This document shows positions 10,390-22,309 of a DNA stretch of 64,000 nucleotides, piece by piece; within the stretch, counting starts at the first letter, position 1; every line of letters starts with the position of its first letter. This stretch comes from Acanthosepion esculentum. Lineage: Eukaryota > Mollusca > Cephalopoda > Sepiida > Sepiidae. Both the position numbers and the translations under genes were made by a program. The notes under the pieces are model-generated. The model saw only the letters and a program-made list of their open reading frames with translations. It did not search any database and was not told the origin of the DNA. Where the stretch lies: positions 61,351,893 through 61,415,892 of the forward strand of contig OZ038479.1 of the NCBI GenBank assembly GCA_964036315.1, read 5' to 3'.

Positions 10390-11590
10390 ACCATCTTCGA
10401 AAGTTTTTTTTTTTTATTTAATTTAAAGACGCTCATAAATATTCAACTGGTTAACTGAACTATCTAGGCATTTAGACCTTAGATTACGTCATGTGACATC
10501 TTCGAAAGGGACATTTTTAAATTTAAAGACGCTCATAAATATTCATCAGATTGACTGAAATCTGTAGGCATTTAGACCTTAGATTACGTCATTTCGTATA
10601 CTCGAAAATGAATTTTATTTATTATGTATCTCCGAAAGTTGAAATGATGGATCAGCCGTTTTCTTTTGATTTTTGATGTTGGCTTGGAAAATTAGTAATT
10701 CCTTCAGGAAAGGTGAGACTGGAAAAGATCGGAGTGTAAAATGAAAACTTAAATCTGGCATAATTATTGATTTCTTAAGAACACTAAGAATTTACAGCCG
10801 CCAATACCTACGCAAAGAATAAACACACATAGAAAACTCATAAAAAACCCTCCAATATCATTATCCCTTTATCCCCATGACTAAGCGAAAGGCACAAAAG
10901 GTATATGACCGCAACAATAATAACACTATCCACAGTAATAAATTAAACAAAAACAAATACACAATACTAGCTATCAATTCTATAACATCCACTATCCTAT
11001 CTTTTCCGAACAATATCCAAATACTCCCAACCACTGCCAAACCCATCCTGGATATAATCAGATCTAAAAACACCCATATCAAAAGAAGCAGGCATATATA
11101 AAATAAATTGACTCGACGGTTCGTCACAATACATTGAGAAACATGCAGACATTAAAAAAGTGTCTATTAGCACAAAAGAGACCATATAAATAACAATTTA
11201 ATAAATGCACTTGTCATACATAGAAATAAATTCAACCACAATTTTGATCTAAAAAACGCTACACTCATCAAAATAGAAAATCCTCGAGGATGACGTCATC
11301 GAATATTATCAAAATATCAATCAACACCCTGGTTTTTTCCCCAATCTCATCTATCCTGAAGGAACTACTATTTCCCCAAGCCAACATAGACAACAATTGT
11401 ATTGAAAAATCAAAGGAAAACGGCTGATTCCATCATTTCAACTTTCAGAGATGTATAATACAAAAACACCCCCCCCCCAAAAAAAACAAAAAAACTTGAA
11501 GTAAAAAATCTAAGGTCTAAATGCATTTCAGTTCATCTGATTAATATTTATGAACGGAATATGATCATTCGAGAAAAATCATTGGAAATT
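10390..11590. mobile_element. Foldback element with long terminal inverted repeats
   Basis: About 230-260 bp at 10500-10735 reappears as its reverse complement at about 11325-11585. Shared blocks include ATAAATATT with GGCATTTAGACCTTAGAT, GAAAGTTGAAATGATGGA, CAGCCGTTTTC and GTTGGCTTGG. Part of the outer arm (phrase AAAGACGCTCATAAATATTC to TTAGATTACGTCAT) is duplicated in tandem at about 10413-10496 and 10518-10597. The first copy is bracketed by the phrase ATCTTCGAAAG. The interior (10740-11320) has two short frames on opposite strands, one hydrophobic (10861-11127, minus) and one basic (10877-11101, plus); neither is recognised. It starts where the LINE homology stops. Probably a non-autonomous DNA transposon. 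Confidence 0.6.
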
Positions 11591-11639
11591 TGTTGTTTAA
11601 AAGTAATAATTTGACTTTGCTAACAAAATGCTTCCTCTA

Positions 11640-11792
11640 TAGCTAAACTTTATAGCACGTCCGGCTATATGACGGTTCCGTGTAGGATACAGATTCGATT
11701 CCTGTCGGAGGACACATATTTTCTATGAAATTTCTCAGACATTCAGGCCGGTAAATGTACTTAATACTGTTTATTATATACAGAGCATTTAC

Positions 11793-11797
<5 letters not shown>
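11640..11797 (+). mobile_element. tRNA-derived SINE
   Basis: The plus strand carries a tRNA-like head with the B-box-type phrase ACAGATTCGATTCCTGTCGG near 11689-11708. A body phrase CAGACATTCAGGCCGGTA is shared in reverse complement with the repeats near 13.7 and 14.1 kb. The unit runs straight into the (TA)n tract at 11798, which is probably its 3' tail. Confidence 0.55.
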
Positions 11798-11829
<32 letters not shown>

Positions 11830-11846
11830 CGAGCCTGATATTTTGG

Positions 11847-11930
<84 letters not shown>
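11798..11930. repeat. (TA)n-(CA)n-(TA)n compound microsatellite
   Basis: (TA)n at 11798-11827, then a short spacer with GAGCCTGATATTTTGGATAC, (CA)n at 11851-11896, and (TA)n to 11929. A similar spacer phrase (GCGAACCTGATATTTTGGA) follows the second (TA)n tract at 11932, so the block is itself a partial tandem duplication. Confidence 0.85.
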
Positions 11931-11932
<2 letters not shown>

Positions 11933-12189
11933 CGAACCTGATATTTTGGAGGACTCGTCTGTTTTCTAACTTAATTTTATATACCTTCTCTTTTCTCAGA
12001 TAAATAATATGCCTGGTTAAATAAAAAGGCACATTATAATCATTGCCTTAAAATCATAACATAGTGATACAGAGATAGTTCGCTTCTTGAAAGTTGCCCG
12101 ATCTTTCGTTATCGAAAGGAGTTGAAAGCTGCTGACAGATCTATTAGCAGCAGCTAAACACAAAATATATGTTAAGAGTCTTAATGCTA

Positions 12190-12790
12190 TAAGATCATCA
12201 CAAAATAACCAATGGGGCCGCTGGGAAATTAATCGGTGTCATTGCAAAAGATCTCAATGTCTCAGAACAGATGTAAATGAGGACATCCGCTCCAAGTGGA
12301 TCTGATGCTGAGAGGTCAGTTCATGTCGGAAATAGCAAGAAAGAAACGTTTGCTAAACAAGTTAAAACACCAAGAGGCTGGAATGTTAATACCTTTCTCC
12401 ATTGGGAAAAACTTCATCAGGACCAAAAGATAAATCGAAGGAAAGACAAATGGTCAATGCAGAGGCCCGACACATTCCAAGGGTCATGCATACAAAGTTC
12501 ACGGTAACTGTAATGGCTCTGGTAATCGTCAGCAACGACAGAGATGTCATTCCTCCTCATTTCTTTTCTCAGGGCTTAAGATTCAATGCTTCTGTCTATT
12601 ATTAGGAGTTGGGGAGAGTGGTGAAACCTTGGATAGACTACAGAAGATCACATCTTTCAACTGCACTATTCACATAAGGTTAACACAGCCTAAAAATGTA
12701 TGCGTTATATTCTATATGATCACATTCTCTCAAACACATGACCTCATAGTTCACCAAACCCGAATCCACTGGACTACTATGTATGAGATG
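12190..12790 (+). pseudogene. Mariner-like transposase remnant
   Basis: Fragments of a mariner-superfamily transposase can be followed in three frames. They are IAKDLNVSE (helix-turn-helix part, near 12240), RGQFMSEIARKKRLLNKLKH (near 12312-12380), INRRKDKW (near 12430), PRVMHTKF with VSNDRDVIPPHFFSQGLR (12402-12605), ELGRVVKPWIDY, and SSPNPNPLDYYV (near 12748-12785), which holds a catalytic Asp of the DD(34-41)D triad. The segment with the middle catalytic Asp (QQDSAPxH-like) is lost or unreadable. Frame breaks show a dead copy. The piece at 47.1-47.6 kb is from a related family. Confidence 0.65.
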
Positions 12791-12793
12791 TAG

Positions 12794-12797
12794 TTGT

Positions 12798-12858
<61 letters not shown>

Positions 12859-12912
12859 ATTTTGATGGATACACACATTTGAGTAGAAACCCTGTTTTTT
12901 AAACACACACAG

Positions 12913-12944
<32 letters not shown>

Positions 12945-13011
12945 CTTATTTTTAATTGATTTTGTTTAAACGTTATTTTTGATGGATACACATATTTGAG
13001 AGGGAGGGAGG

Positions 13012-13047
<36 letters not shown>
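12794..13047. repeat. Microsatellite cluster with SINE-tail pieces
   Basis: (TG)n 12794-12822 joins (GA)n to 12856. A phrase TTTGATGGATACACACATTTG with GAGTAGAA follows, then (CA)n/(TA)n at 12904-12945. A second copy of the GATGGATACACATATTTGAG phrase lies at 12980-13000, followed by (GA)n to 13047. The repeated phrase is the 3' part of the SINE-like family seen again at 13.6, 14.05 and 62.7 kb. Confidence 0.7.
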
Positions 13048-13048
<1 letters not shown>

Positions 13049-13524
13049 TGCACCCCCAAACAACAAAATATCTCGCCATAAACAGGACTATATACACAAT
13101 TGATAAAGATCATCTGATTATGCCCTGTCAATGCTTCAAACCAACATATTTAATCAGCATTTCGATTTATCAACGAGTGCAGGCTGGCCGGAACGTTATC
13201 GGTTTCCCAGGTCAGAATTTCCACTTCTGAACGTAACGAACAGTACGATAGTCTATGGACATCATCAATAATATTATCTCCGTAAACGGTACGAATTATT
13301 TTTTACAGTATTTACGCATTTTTTAAGGAAATAAAAGAGCATCAACTGACTAAAATGTAACTCAGTTTCGTTCGTTTTTACTTTTAATTTACAAGCATTT
13401 AAACTTCGCGATACACACGAATCATATAGGAAGAGGCTTTGAAATGTCACTATTCAGATGAATAGATATCAGAAATTTCAATCATGTGTGATCCGAAATC
13501 ACGTTTCTCAAATGTTTTAACACA

Positions 13525-13536
<12 letters not shown>

Positions 13537-13594
<58 letters not shown>
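13537..13594. repeat. (TA)n microsatellite
   Basis: A pure (TA)n tract beginning after CATACATACATA. On the minus strand it directly follows the SINE-like unit at 13595-13815. Confidence 0.9.
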
Positions 13595-13597
<3 letters not shown>

Positions 13598-13815
13598 ATT
13601 TTAAATTTATTTTGTTTAAACGTTATTTTTGATGGTTACACATATTTGAGTAGATGTTCTGTTTTTTAACAGTACTTTTTATCAAACTACATCTACCGGC
13701 CTGAATATTCGAGTAATCATATCAGAAAAATATGCATACCCGGCAGGATTCAAACCTGCAACTCCTAGGAGGAACCGTCATTGGTTATGACGTACCTATC
13801 AGCTCCGCCTTCATT
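13595..13815 (-). mobile_element. tRNA-derived SINE (minus strand)
   Basis: On the minus strand a B-box-like GCAGGTTTGAATCCTGCC (near 13742-13759) is followed by a body with ATATTCAGGCCGGTAGATGT, AAACAGAACATCTACTC and AACGTTTAAACAAAATAAAT. The tail is AAAATTACATATATA running into the (TA)n tract. Body phrases recur at 12.85-13.0, 14.04-14.14 and 62.69-62.80 kb, so this is a dispersed family. The A box is not convincing. Confidence 0.55.
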
Positions 13816-14034
13816 TGGTCAGATAGTAAAAAGTACAGCTTTCACCATGTGCGCGGTATGTCGTCTGACAATTTACAGTGTCCGAATTCCACGGTCAAAC
13901 AAAACCAGAATAGTGCTTTTGAACACACTCTCTGCCGATTTTCAAAACATCCATATCTGTTGTGTTTCGTACTCTAACGTAAGCAAATACAATTTATTTT
14001 TAGAAAATGGATTAAATCCGACATTATTTTTAAT

Positions 14035-14140
14035 TTATTTTGTTTAAGCGTCATTTTTTATGGATACACATATTGGAGTAGAAGCTCTGTTTTTTAAACA
14101 GTATTTTTTATCCAGCTACATCTACAGGCCTGAATATTTG
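14035..14140 (-). repeat. SINE body fragment
   Basis: This repeats the body of the 13.6-13.8 kb SINE (phrases TTTATTTTGTTTAAGCG, ATGGATACACATATTGGAG, and CATCTACAGGCCTGAATAT on the plus strand). No tRNA-like head. A truncated copy in the same orientation. Confidence 0.6.
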
Positions 14141-16140
14141 AAAAACCTTATATTTATAGAAAATGATAAAATATAGTTTGAGGTATTTATAGGGTAAAAA
14201 GTTCTCAATATCCGGTATAGAGCGAATGTGATATCTGTGTAGGTCCGTCTTGTAGGGTGGCTAACTAACCAAAGTTGCAGATGCTTGCTCAGACACAACT
14301 GTGTTGCAGAAACGTCCACAGAGTAGTACTTGTAGTACTGCACAGCTATCTTGAGAGGGACTTAGATACAGTTTTGGGGGAGAAGGACAAAATCTGGTGT
14401 GACTAACAGTTCTAAAGAAGGCCTGCATGATTCTCGGTCATAATTATTTGTGACTTTTATGTCAGCACATCATTCGACGGCTTTTCAACCGTTACGCACA
14501 CAAAGTTTGAATGAAACCGTGATATGGTTTCAAGCACTTCCCTGTGGTGGTGCACGTAGGGGAAAATCTTTACACGCTGATATTAGATAGAGGTTTGGAT
14601 AATCAACTATGGTTCACTAGTGCAATTGTCTCTGGAATATTCTTCAAAGTTTTTTTCATCACTAGTCATCTTTTACTTATCAAAACGTCTAATTAGCCCT
14701 GAAAAAATAATCCTCAAACAAACTGACATGTGTGCAGTCACTTGCGATCTTTTCTGCAAAAAGTGATCGCCGCAGCACATGTAAAATTATACCTGAACTC
14801 TTCTTCAGACAAATGTGTACGATTAACAGTTCGACACATGTGCAATTACCTCTAATTTCAAAAGAATTTATGATGTATCTATGCTATCAAAGTTGCCAAA
14901 TGTGTCAGATATTTTGCACTTATTACAATTTCGCGTACCGCCTTATAGAAAATAAACCTCTGGCAATATCTACATTTGGTTGACTCGATCGAGTTAAAAT
15001 ATCGAAGTGAGAGATAAATTCACATATATGTAACTATTTTTGTAAATTCCTAAATTTGGGAATGACTTTAACATAACATAACAGAACTAAAGAATGTGCT
15101 AAGATCAAAAATAAAGAAAGGAAATTGTTAACAACGTCTCCTAAATATAAAAATAGACATAATCTGACAGTAGAATGGAATCCCAGTTCTTATCAGCTGT
15201 ACATATATTTGTCGTCGAAACAAAACTGATCTTTTGGTTGATTTATATGACGTAGTTAGGTCCCTAGTATCAAAATGAAAAAACAAAAACTTACACAACC
15301 AATACTGATATTTCAACATGACCTTCTTCCATGGCAATGCACCAAACAAAGCTTCTCTATAAATTATATGAATAAAAAATGATAGTGAAAATATCGTAAA
15401 AAATCAGTTAATAACTGCGAGTCATACAATGCACTTATTGATCCATTCTAGTCCGTATAAATCGTTTCAGCTTCGATGTGACAATAAAATGAAGATAACT
15501 TCAATTGCCGGAAGAACCTCCGTATGTCTCCAAGGATTATATGTTTCTCTTTTATGAATTCTTGGGGAAGGGATTAAAAATGAACTTAATCTTGATTTGG
15601 AGATCGATTCATTGTTTAAAAATATTTTTCAATTGACATGCATTTATTGTTAGATTAGACGTTTTTAGTACACTGCTATAGTGATTCGTAGACATTTAGT
15701 GTACTGTAGAAGAAGATTCATTTTAGTTGAAGATATGAATCAATCGATGAACGATGACACTTCTTTAAATCAAAGAACAATTCATCAAATTTCCATCACA
15801 CTTCAAACATTAAGTAAAGAATAATAAATATTAGTCGGTGTAAGTGAAAAAAAAAGATAATTACTGAAAGCACATTTAGCACCCAACCTCTTAATAAAGT
15901 TTTGATACGCACTCTTCCCAGCAAATTGGTGACACCACTTATGGAAACCTGTTTAGCCGAAACGAATTCTTTCTTTGCTAATTTGTCTTTTCTTTTCCTA
16001 TTTATTCCTCACGCGCACGTATTCTTTCATTTCAGTTAGTTTTCGAAAAATAGAGAGAAATTTCCTATCTCTATTTACAACAGCAAGAAAAAACTTAATT
16101 TACAAACCAGTCTGAAGTATAAAAAAGTATAAATATAGGC
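14141..16140. other. AT-rich DNA, one dispersed repeat phrase
   Basis: No gene recognised. The stretch 14185-14230 (TTCTCAATATCCGGTATAGAGCG) resembles 61220-61260 (GCTCAATATCAGAGATAGAGCG) just left of the large hairpin at 61.3 kb, so both belong to some dispersed family. Confidence 0.45.
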
Positions 16141-16545
16141 GTGTCTGATTGCTGCCACATAGGTCCGGTGCTCTTGTTATTTATCTTGAGCTATTTGATA
16201 AAATACAAATAAGAATCAGCAATATTATTAATCCTGATCTGGCGTCTCGGGTTCAGTCACTTCCCCACTCCCTGTGCCTTTTCTATAAATACCTTCACGG
16301 TAATTCTTCGGATGAACTCTTCGCTATGGTACCTAGATTTATTGAATTTAAGCGCAGTACTAGACTGGCGTCGAGAACTCACGCGTAAATTCTATGCTAA
16401 CAGTTTCTTTTCTCGCACTTCTCGCTCGTGGAACTCCTTTACGTCTCCATTCTTTCCAGCCAACTTTAATCTGCAAAAATTTAAATGCAATGTCATTTCG
16501 CTATCTACTGTCATTCCGATTGCTTTTTTTTGTTATCGCTCATTA
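16141..16545 (+). pseudogene. LINE reverse transcriptase C-terminal fragment
   Basis: The plus-strand frames 16149-16388 and 16312-16677 overlap and together hold a Jockey/CR1-like tail: YLELFDKIQIRISNIINPDL, SRVQSLPHSLCLFYKY, HGNSSDELFAMVPRFIEFKR, then after a frameshift RTSRSWNSFTSPFFP and NLQKFKCNV. Compared with the minus-strand copy at 19.68-19.99 kb, a few residues between LPH and SLCLF are missing. No catalytic RT residues. Confidence 0.7.
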
Positions 16546-17509
16546 GTAATGTTTCTTGCTTCTAATTCATCTACACCCACTAACCCTTTGCGCATTAGTG
16601 GCTTTATTGCCTCGCATGAGGTGTACGTGATTAAAAAAATATATAATAGTCAAAATTCACTTCCCCAGTCATATTAAACCCGTCTACAACAAATTAAAGA
16701 ATCACACCAAGCCAAGAAAAAAAATCTATAAGCGTAAAACTTTTTCTTATGAAGATGTTAACACGAAGAGTGTCTGTAAGGCAAGAAATAAAATATCATT
16801 TCTCCTTATGGAATATAATTCCACCAAACGACCGCTGGTTGGTGTTATATTAATAAAACAATAGAAGGGTGTGAACACTTGGACTGTATACAAGGAAATA
16901 TGAAATTAAAAGCACTTGATTTGAACTTCTTAATTTTGGTGGTCCCAATGAACATCGTTCAATCTGAAGATTCGATCAGAACTTTGTGTTCTTTTAAACT
17001 TTTTAAATCGGTCACTTCAACGAAAATAATAGAATATGGAGAAAAGAAATACTGGATAAGTATATTTTACTATTTCACAATGAGGGTACAGTATTTTTTT
17101 TATTTAATTCAGAAGACTTCTCTTATCTGTTAAAGTGATGGGATTGCAGTGGCTTATTTTTTCAGTTTCTGGAGATTGATATTTTGTCGAACGTATCAAA
17201 TTCAGATTCCATGGGGAGTAGTGCTTTTCAGAAAAATTCCATACGTGACAGTTTTCTTCTATCAGATCCAAAATGGAGATGTGTGACGGTTTCATGCTAC
17301 AATTTGGTTTGGTTTTGTTTGTTTTATGGCATCGTGGGTTATATAGTGCCGGCAAGATTTTTTATTGCTGGTAATATTTTTTTTTCAAAAATGTATTACT
17401 GGTAATATTTCTTTTTTTTTCAAAAATGTATTGCTAGTAATAAATTTTACAAAAATGTATTGCCGGTATTAAAAACTATTTTTATACTTTCATAATGTTT
17501 AGCCCTCAG
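16546..17509. other. AT-rich DNA, no gene seen
   Basis: Only short frames. A small cluster of near-repeats of TTTTTCAAAAATGTATT-type phrases at about 17365-17465 is a local tandem duplication of roughly 35-50 bp units. Confidence 0.5.
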
Positions 17510-17690
17510 TTTGGGGGTTAACTATTTTCCCATAGTTGGGACCCTAACAGGTGCTGCTATTCCGGGTCAGGGTGGCTCTGGGAACACCAACAATTAAGAG
17601 GTGGTTCCACGCACCTCAAAATCTCCTGATCAAAGGCTTTGCTGTTGGATGTAGTTTATCGTCTTACCCAGGACGCGCATTAAAAAGAAG
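17510..17690 (+). repeat. Dispersed repeat, copy B
   Basis: Reverse-orientation partner of 7310-7485. Shared phrases include TGGGACCCTAACAGGTGCT, GGGAACACCAAC, GTGGTTCCACG and GATGTAGTTTATCGTC. Function and class unknown. Confidence 0.55.
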
Positions 17691-19224
17691 GATGACATGG
17701 ACAACTAGTCCGTATAAATGTAAATTTTCTTGTATTAATTTAGCTAGATGAGATGTTTTACTTGCCGCGTGTTAGTTGGTTTGAAAAGTGATAAAAGTTG
17801 GCGTTTCAGAGGCATGGCGCAAGTGCTGCCAATTAAAATAGTTAATTGGAAAGTGAAATTAGGCACAGAGGCCCAAAGAAGACAATCGAATGAGAATACA
17901 AATGGAGGAACCGGACGTGATTTATAGAAGGGGAATTTCATGAAGGCAAGAATCGACGACAGAATAAAATAGACCCCCGAGTAAAAGAGGAACGTATAGA
18001 GTTGAAAAGATATCGAAAATCAAAACAAGAGAAACGATGAAATTAGCCTGAAGTGTATATCTTAATCAGTACTATTTTAGAGCTCGGATCAGACGTATGT
18101 TTAGAGTATGTGCTTGATCAGAAATGGCGACCTAACAATGTTTTAATTTTTTCATCCAGAAGAGCGAGTGCTCATAACCAGTTCATTTACTTTCTATTTT
18201 ATCTCAAGTCATAGCTTCACATATTTCATCTTATAAGAAAACGAGATGGTCTGTTGCCAAGTTTCCCTGAAAGATTCAGTACAATTCAAACATTCCTTGT
18301 TTTCACAATCATCTGTAAATAATTAATGAAAATTGTTCATGAAAGCATCTAATATTTTTGGTGACTAAGGTAAGAATGTAATATTTTGAAAATACCAAGT
18401 AGTTTGATGACTGTGCATAGTAGAAAATTATAAGAACTGGCGCTATAACAAATTTACACAATTATTTTTTCCTTTAGAGAAATTCTATTAAGCTATTTAA
18501 GTAGATAATGTCTAGTAAAAACAGTCGAACTAATTCTGTTAGAAAAGTGTATGAATCAAGTCTTGGGTATGTTTGTTTTTGACACCTGTTTCATATCAAT
18601 TTTACTTGTTGCAAATTCTGCAAACTATCTTGTATAAATATCCACATCAACATACAAGACGATAATAGAATTATTGATGCTTATTGATAATTGATACTTG
18701 ATTAATTTCCGGCTCTTAACCGTAAGACAAATCATCAATCACCAATTTGGAAAGAAACTACAGGCTATTTCAATCTTATTTCCTCAAATCGTGGCACACA
18801 TTTTAAAGGATAGTTTCATTTTTTTAATCCTCTTTGGAAAGGCGTTTAATTTTGAAATCTTTGTTAACATTCGCCGACATGAACTCAAAGACAAACGAAT
18901 TAACTCAGATGTCTCTTCCGATGACGACTTTGAATGATTTCGTCGTAAATTTATTCCAGAATTTCGCCATTTTGTGGAATGTTGGCCAGTGCTTGTAAAC
19001 TTGTGTGCTTGTAAATCTGCTGGTAAACACCAGAAAAAGTCACAAGAAATCAGTCAACCCAGAACAGTCTCATGTAGAAGACTGGCTGGTAATAGCATCG
19101 ACTCTTGCCATGTAGCCGTGCAGTGTACAACTCTATTCAATTCACTCAACATAATAGAAATCCGTCTTTTTTAACCTCCGTTATAAAGGCATATGAATTT
19201 GTATCTATTCGATTGAGTGTATAC
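17691..19224. other. AT-rich DNA, no gene recognised
   Basis: A 79-codon frame (18698-18937) ends in an acidic VSSDDDFE tail, but nothing supports it as a gene: there is no family resemblance and its composition matches the surroundings. Confidence 0.4.
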
Positions 19225-19258
19225 GAACACACACGCACAAGAGCGCCTGCGCACACAC

Positions 19259-19298
<40 letters not shown>

Positions 19299-19360
19299 AC
19301 ACACGCACGCACACACACACACAGACACACACACGCACACACACACACATACACAAGTGT
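19225..19360. repeat. (CA)n microsatellite with CG interruptions
   Basis: An interrupted (CA)n tract with GACACAC and CGCA units. The many overlapping cysteine/valine- or histidine/threonine-rich frames here are artefacts. Confidence 0.9.
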
Positions 19361-19457
19361 GCGCGCGTGCCCAAACACATATATATGTATGATGAATAAA
19401 TGGTGCGAAAAATCCAACACGGTATATAAAAATGGAATATGTGGAAATGAGCTGGAC

Positions 19458-19990
19458 TTTTTTTTTTTAAGCGTATCACCCCAAGCAAGGCTGGAGGCCA
19501 CTATCACGCAAGGGGTTAAAGAAGGGTTGGAGGAAGAGCAGATAGGAGTGGTAAAGGAGAGGATGTGGAGAAAGAGAAAGACAGTGGATCGATCAAGGCA
19601 AGGGGGTTACAGAAGATTTGGAGCGAGAGCAGATAGGAATGAAAGATGAAAGGATGTGGAGAAGGGAAGTGGATAGATCAAGGCAACTGGAGATGTCGAT
19701 TGACGCTACACTTAAACCGTTGGAGATTGTATTTGTCAGGGAAACAGTAATAGGGAAGGGAGTTCCATAGGCGAGACGTGCGAGACATGAAGCTATTGGA
19801 GTAGAAGAGACGTCTACATCTAACAGTTTCCACGGTGTAGGGGTGGAAGCGGGATGCCAGCCTCGTGGGACGTTTAAATTCACGAGGCCTAGGGACAAGC
19901 GAAAGCAGCTCATCGGAGCAACTACCGTGAAAGTACTTGTAAAAAAGGCAGAGCGAGGCAACATCGCGTCTGTGACAGAGCGAAAGTGTT
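19458..19990 (-). pseudogene. LINE 3' end: RT C-terminus, UTR and poly(A)
   Basis: Minus-strand frame from about 19987 to a TGA at 19680-19678: CHRRDVASLCLFYKYFHG, SCSDELLSLVPRPREFKR, PTRLASRFHPYTVETV, RTSRLWNSLPYYCFP and NLQRFKCSVNRHLQLP. The frame is uninterrupted through its natural stop, so this copy is younger than the other tails here. The UTR (19460-19677) holds an imperfect tandem duplication of about 80-90 bp around GATCGATCCA/TCCACATCCT phrases and ends in GCTTGGGGTGATACGCTT plus an A-run (T-run at 19460-19469 on the plus strand). The 5' part of the element is missing. Confidence 0.75.
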
Positions 19991-20171
19991 GACGTTTCGC
20001 TCCTTTTTGTATCTTAACATCCTTTTCAGAACATTTTTTTGTATCCTAACGTTATTTTCAAAACATTCCTTAATGTTTTCATTTGTATTTTTAAAATGCT
20101 GACGTAAGGTAGTGAAACATTAACACTTAAATTAAAAATAAATCATCATCAAACAGTTTTTTAGATATTTC

Positions 20172-20173
<2 letters not shown>

Positions 20174-20228
<55 letters not shown>
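20174..20228. repeat. (CA)n microsatellite
   Basis: A pure (CA)n tract of about 27 units. Confidence 0.95.
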
Positions 20229-20229
<1 letters not shown>

Positions 20230-20294
20230 TAACAGCAGTAACTAAACCTTTTCGTACCCTCAGTACGTTTTTATAATGAAAAGATCTGTGATAG

Positions 20295-20385
20295 CTACAT
20301 GCCCGTCGATGAACAACCAACCTTACTGAAATGGTTAACGAGCTAGTTTAAAAAAAACATTGAGTTCAAATTTTACAGGGACTTT
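20295..20385 (+). mobile_element. Possible degenerate tRNA-derived SINE head
   Basis: The stretch contains TGGTTAACGAGCTAG followed about 25 bp later by TTGAGTTCAAATTTTACAGG, which resembles a decayed B box and T-arm. Evidence is weak because no second copy was found in the window. Confidence 0.25.
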
Positions 20386-20467
20386 ACATTCTCTTCGACT
20401 GTATATTTTACTTCAAATAACTCTGCAAGCGCGCATACACCCACACGCACTCACACCTGCATGCACA

Positions 20468-20469
<2 letters not shown>

Positions 20470-20508
<39 letters not shown>
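20470..20508. repeat. (TG)n microsatellite
   Basis: A (TG)n tract preceded by CA-rich ACACACACGTG, forming a short CA/TG palindrome. Confidence 0.9.
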
Positions 20509-20511
<3 letters not shown>

Positions 20512-22305
20512 CATTCGAATCTATTAAAATGTCCATGCATATATTTATGTTAGCGTTTTCTTTCTAAATGCGTTTCTTTCTTATTTTACTTACCGATCGC
20601 TGCCTTTCTCCCCATTCTCATATCAGTGTGTGTAGGTAGGTTTGTATTTGCATACGCGACGTGCACATATCTTTGATGCTGCTTATACCCACTTCAGTTT
20701 CTTTGTTTAACCTATCCTTCACAAAGTAATCATTCTTTGCTTGGTTTATTCAAAAGTCCCATTACGTCACCTTGAACGCTCCCAAATTTTCGCATTATGG
20801 ACGGATCGTTTCGGACAATTCGCTCTTTATTCACTGTTTAAATAGAATATTTGAACCTTTAAGAAAATGGCGACAGGAAACTCATGCGCTTGCGCATCTG
20901 TTGTTCAGAGCTCTTCCATTTTTTAATACTTTATTGTACAAGTAATAAAACAAAACTACATACATACTATATTTGATAGGATGTTGTTTAGAGAAATTGG
21001 GTGTTGTTTTATTTTTTTGACATGAAATGACTTAAGTAGGTAGCATTCAAATTTTAAAACTGTTTTTCCGTTCCATTTCATTACGACTTGTTCGTAAAGC
21101 CGTTCGATTTGTATCAATCTATCTCTCTTTCATTCTATCATACATGTACGTGTATATGGAACAAGAGTGAAATTAGTAAAACGGTCGAACGATGGACATT
21201 AATTATAAATATATCAGGAAAATTTCTTAGTCAAACTAGATTTTTTATTAATAATTAATTTAAATTTGAGAAAATGAAAAGCACTGAAATCATTTGCTTG
21301 TTTTTCTTGAGAAAAGTCTTGAGTCTCCATGTTCGCAAGGATTTACAAATCTCAGGTTCCCAGCATCAAATGTCATAACATTTAATTTACCTTTTGAATA
21401 ATATAAATCGTAAAAACTTCACAAAGTCACTTTATGGACAGATATTTTTTCAAAGAATTTAGTATTTTGAACTGATGTTTTCAGAAAACGTTTTATGTAA
21501 CGAGCTTCGTCCTTTAAAAAACAATGATGTAATAATGATGTCAATTTCAGTTATTTTTCAAACGCTTTTTCATTTTTTTAAGAACGAAACGCGTTACATA
21601 ATCTTCAAAGAAAAAACTTTAAGAAAATAAGGCAATCGCTACAAATAAAAAAAGAGAAATGTTGTTATTTTAATTGTTCATAATAAGTAAATATGTCGTT
21701 AGAAAGCTAAACATATACAGAGACAAGGAAACACTAAGGATCATTGTGTGGTTGGTGCGAACACTGATTCATATTATTCATTTTAAACGACATTTCCATT
21801 GTCTTTCAGCGTATGTATTTCAAAAGTTAAATTGTTATATTTCATTATTTAAACTATTTTATTCATCCTGGATTTTAAACTCACAACATTACAACCGTTG
21901 TACACACAGGTTTTTGTTGAAGTTGGTAACCTTGTCGAAGCCGAACTCTATATTCTGTTTTAGACTGTTCTTATTCTATTTCCATGCTTAGGAAATTTCA
22001 TATAAGTTAATACTTACTAATCTCCTTTTGTGTAGATTGTCTATTTCTTCCACTGAACCAGATGATGTGAGTTTTTTTTTTAAATTTTTTTTTTACTCAG
22101 GAATTGAATTCATAACTGTCAAAGAGCCAATTTTAATCAAAGATTTAATCACCTCGGCAATGCGTCGCTTAAACAAATCAGCATTGTAATTTTTCAAGAC
22201 CTACCCGACATTTTAAATGATAAGATATTCAACTAATCCCTAACGTCTATTAAAAACAAACAACCTCCATGTGGGTAGAAAACGTGTTAAGTAAGTAGGA
22301 GTTTT
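20509..22305. other. AT-rich DNA, no gene recognised
   Basis: One 105-codon frame (21674-21991) has no recognisable motif and the same composition as its surroundings. No repeat head or RNA gene identified. Confidence 0.45.
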
Positions 22306-22309
22306 CTTA

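Noticed and set aside
11680..11715. True tRNA gene
   Set aside because: Only the B-box/T-arm side is convincing; no acceptor stem or anticodon arm could be folded by eye, and the body is shared with SINE repeats.
19146..19507. Cys/Val-rich and His/Thr-rich frames
   Set aside because: Translations of a (CA)n/(TG)n tract; the real coding remnant here is the minus-strand LINE tail at 19678-19987.
19593..19964. 123-codon minus-strand frame
   Set aside because: A shadow frame of the LINE RT tail; the neighbouring frame carries the recognisable RT residues and the natural stop.
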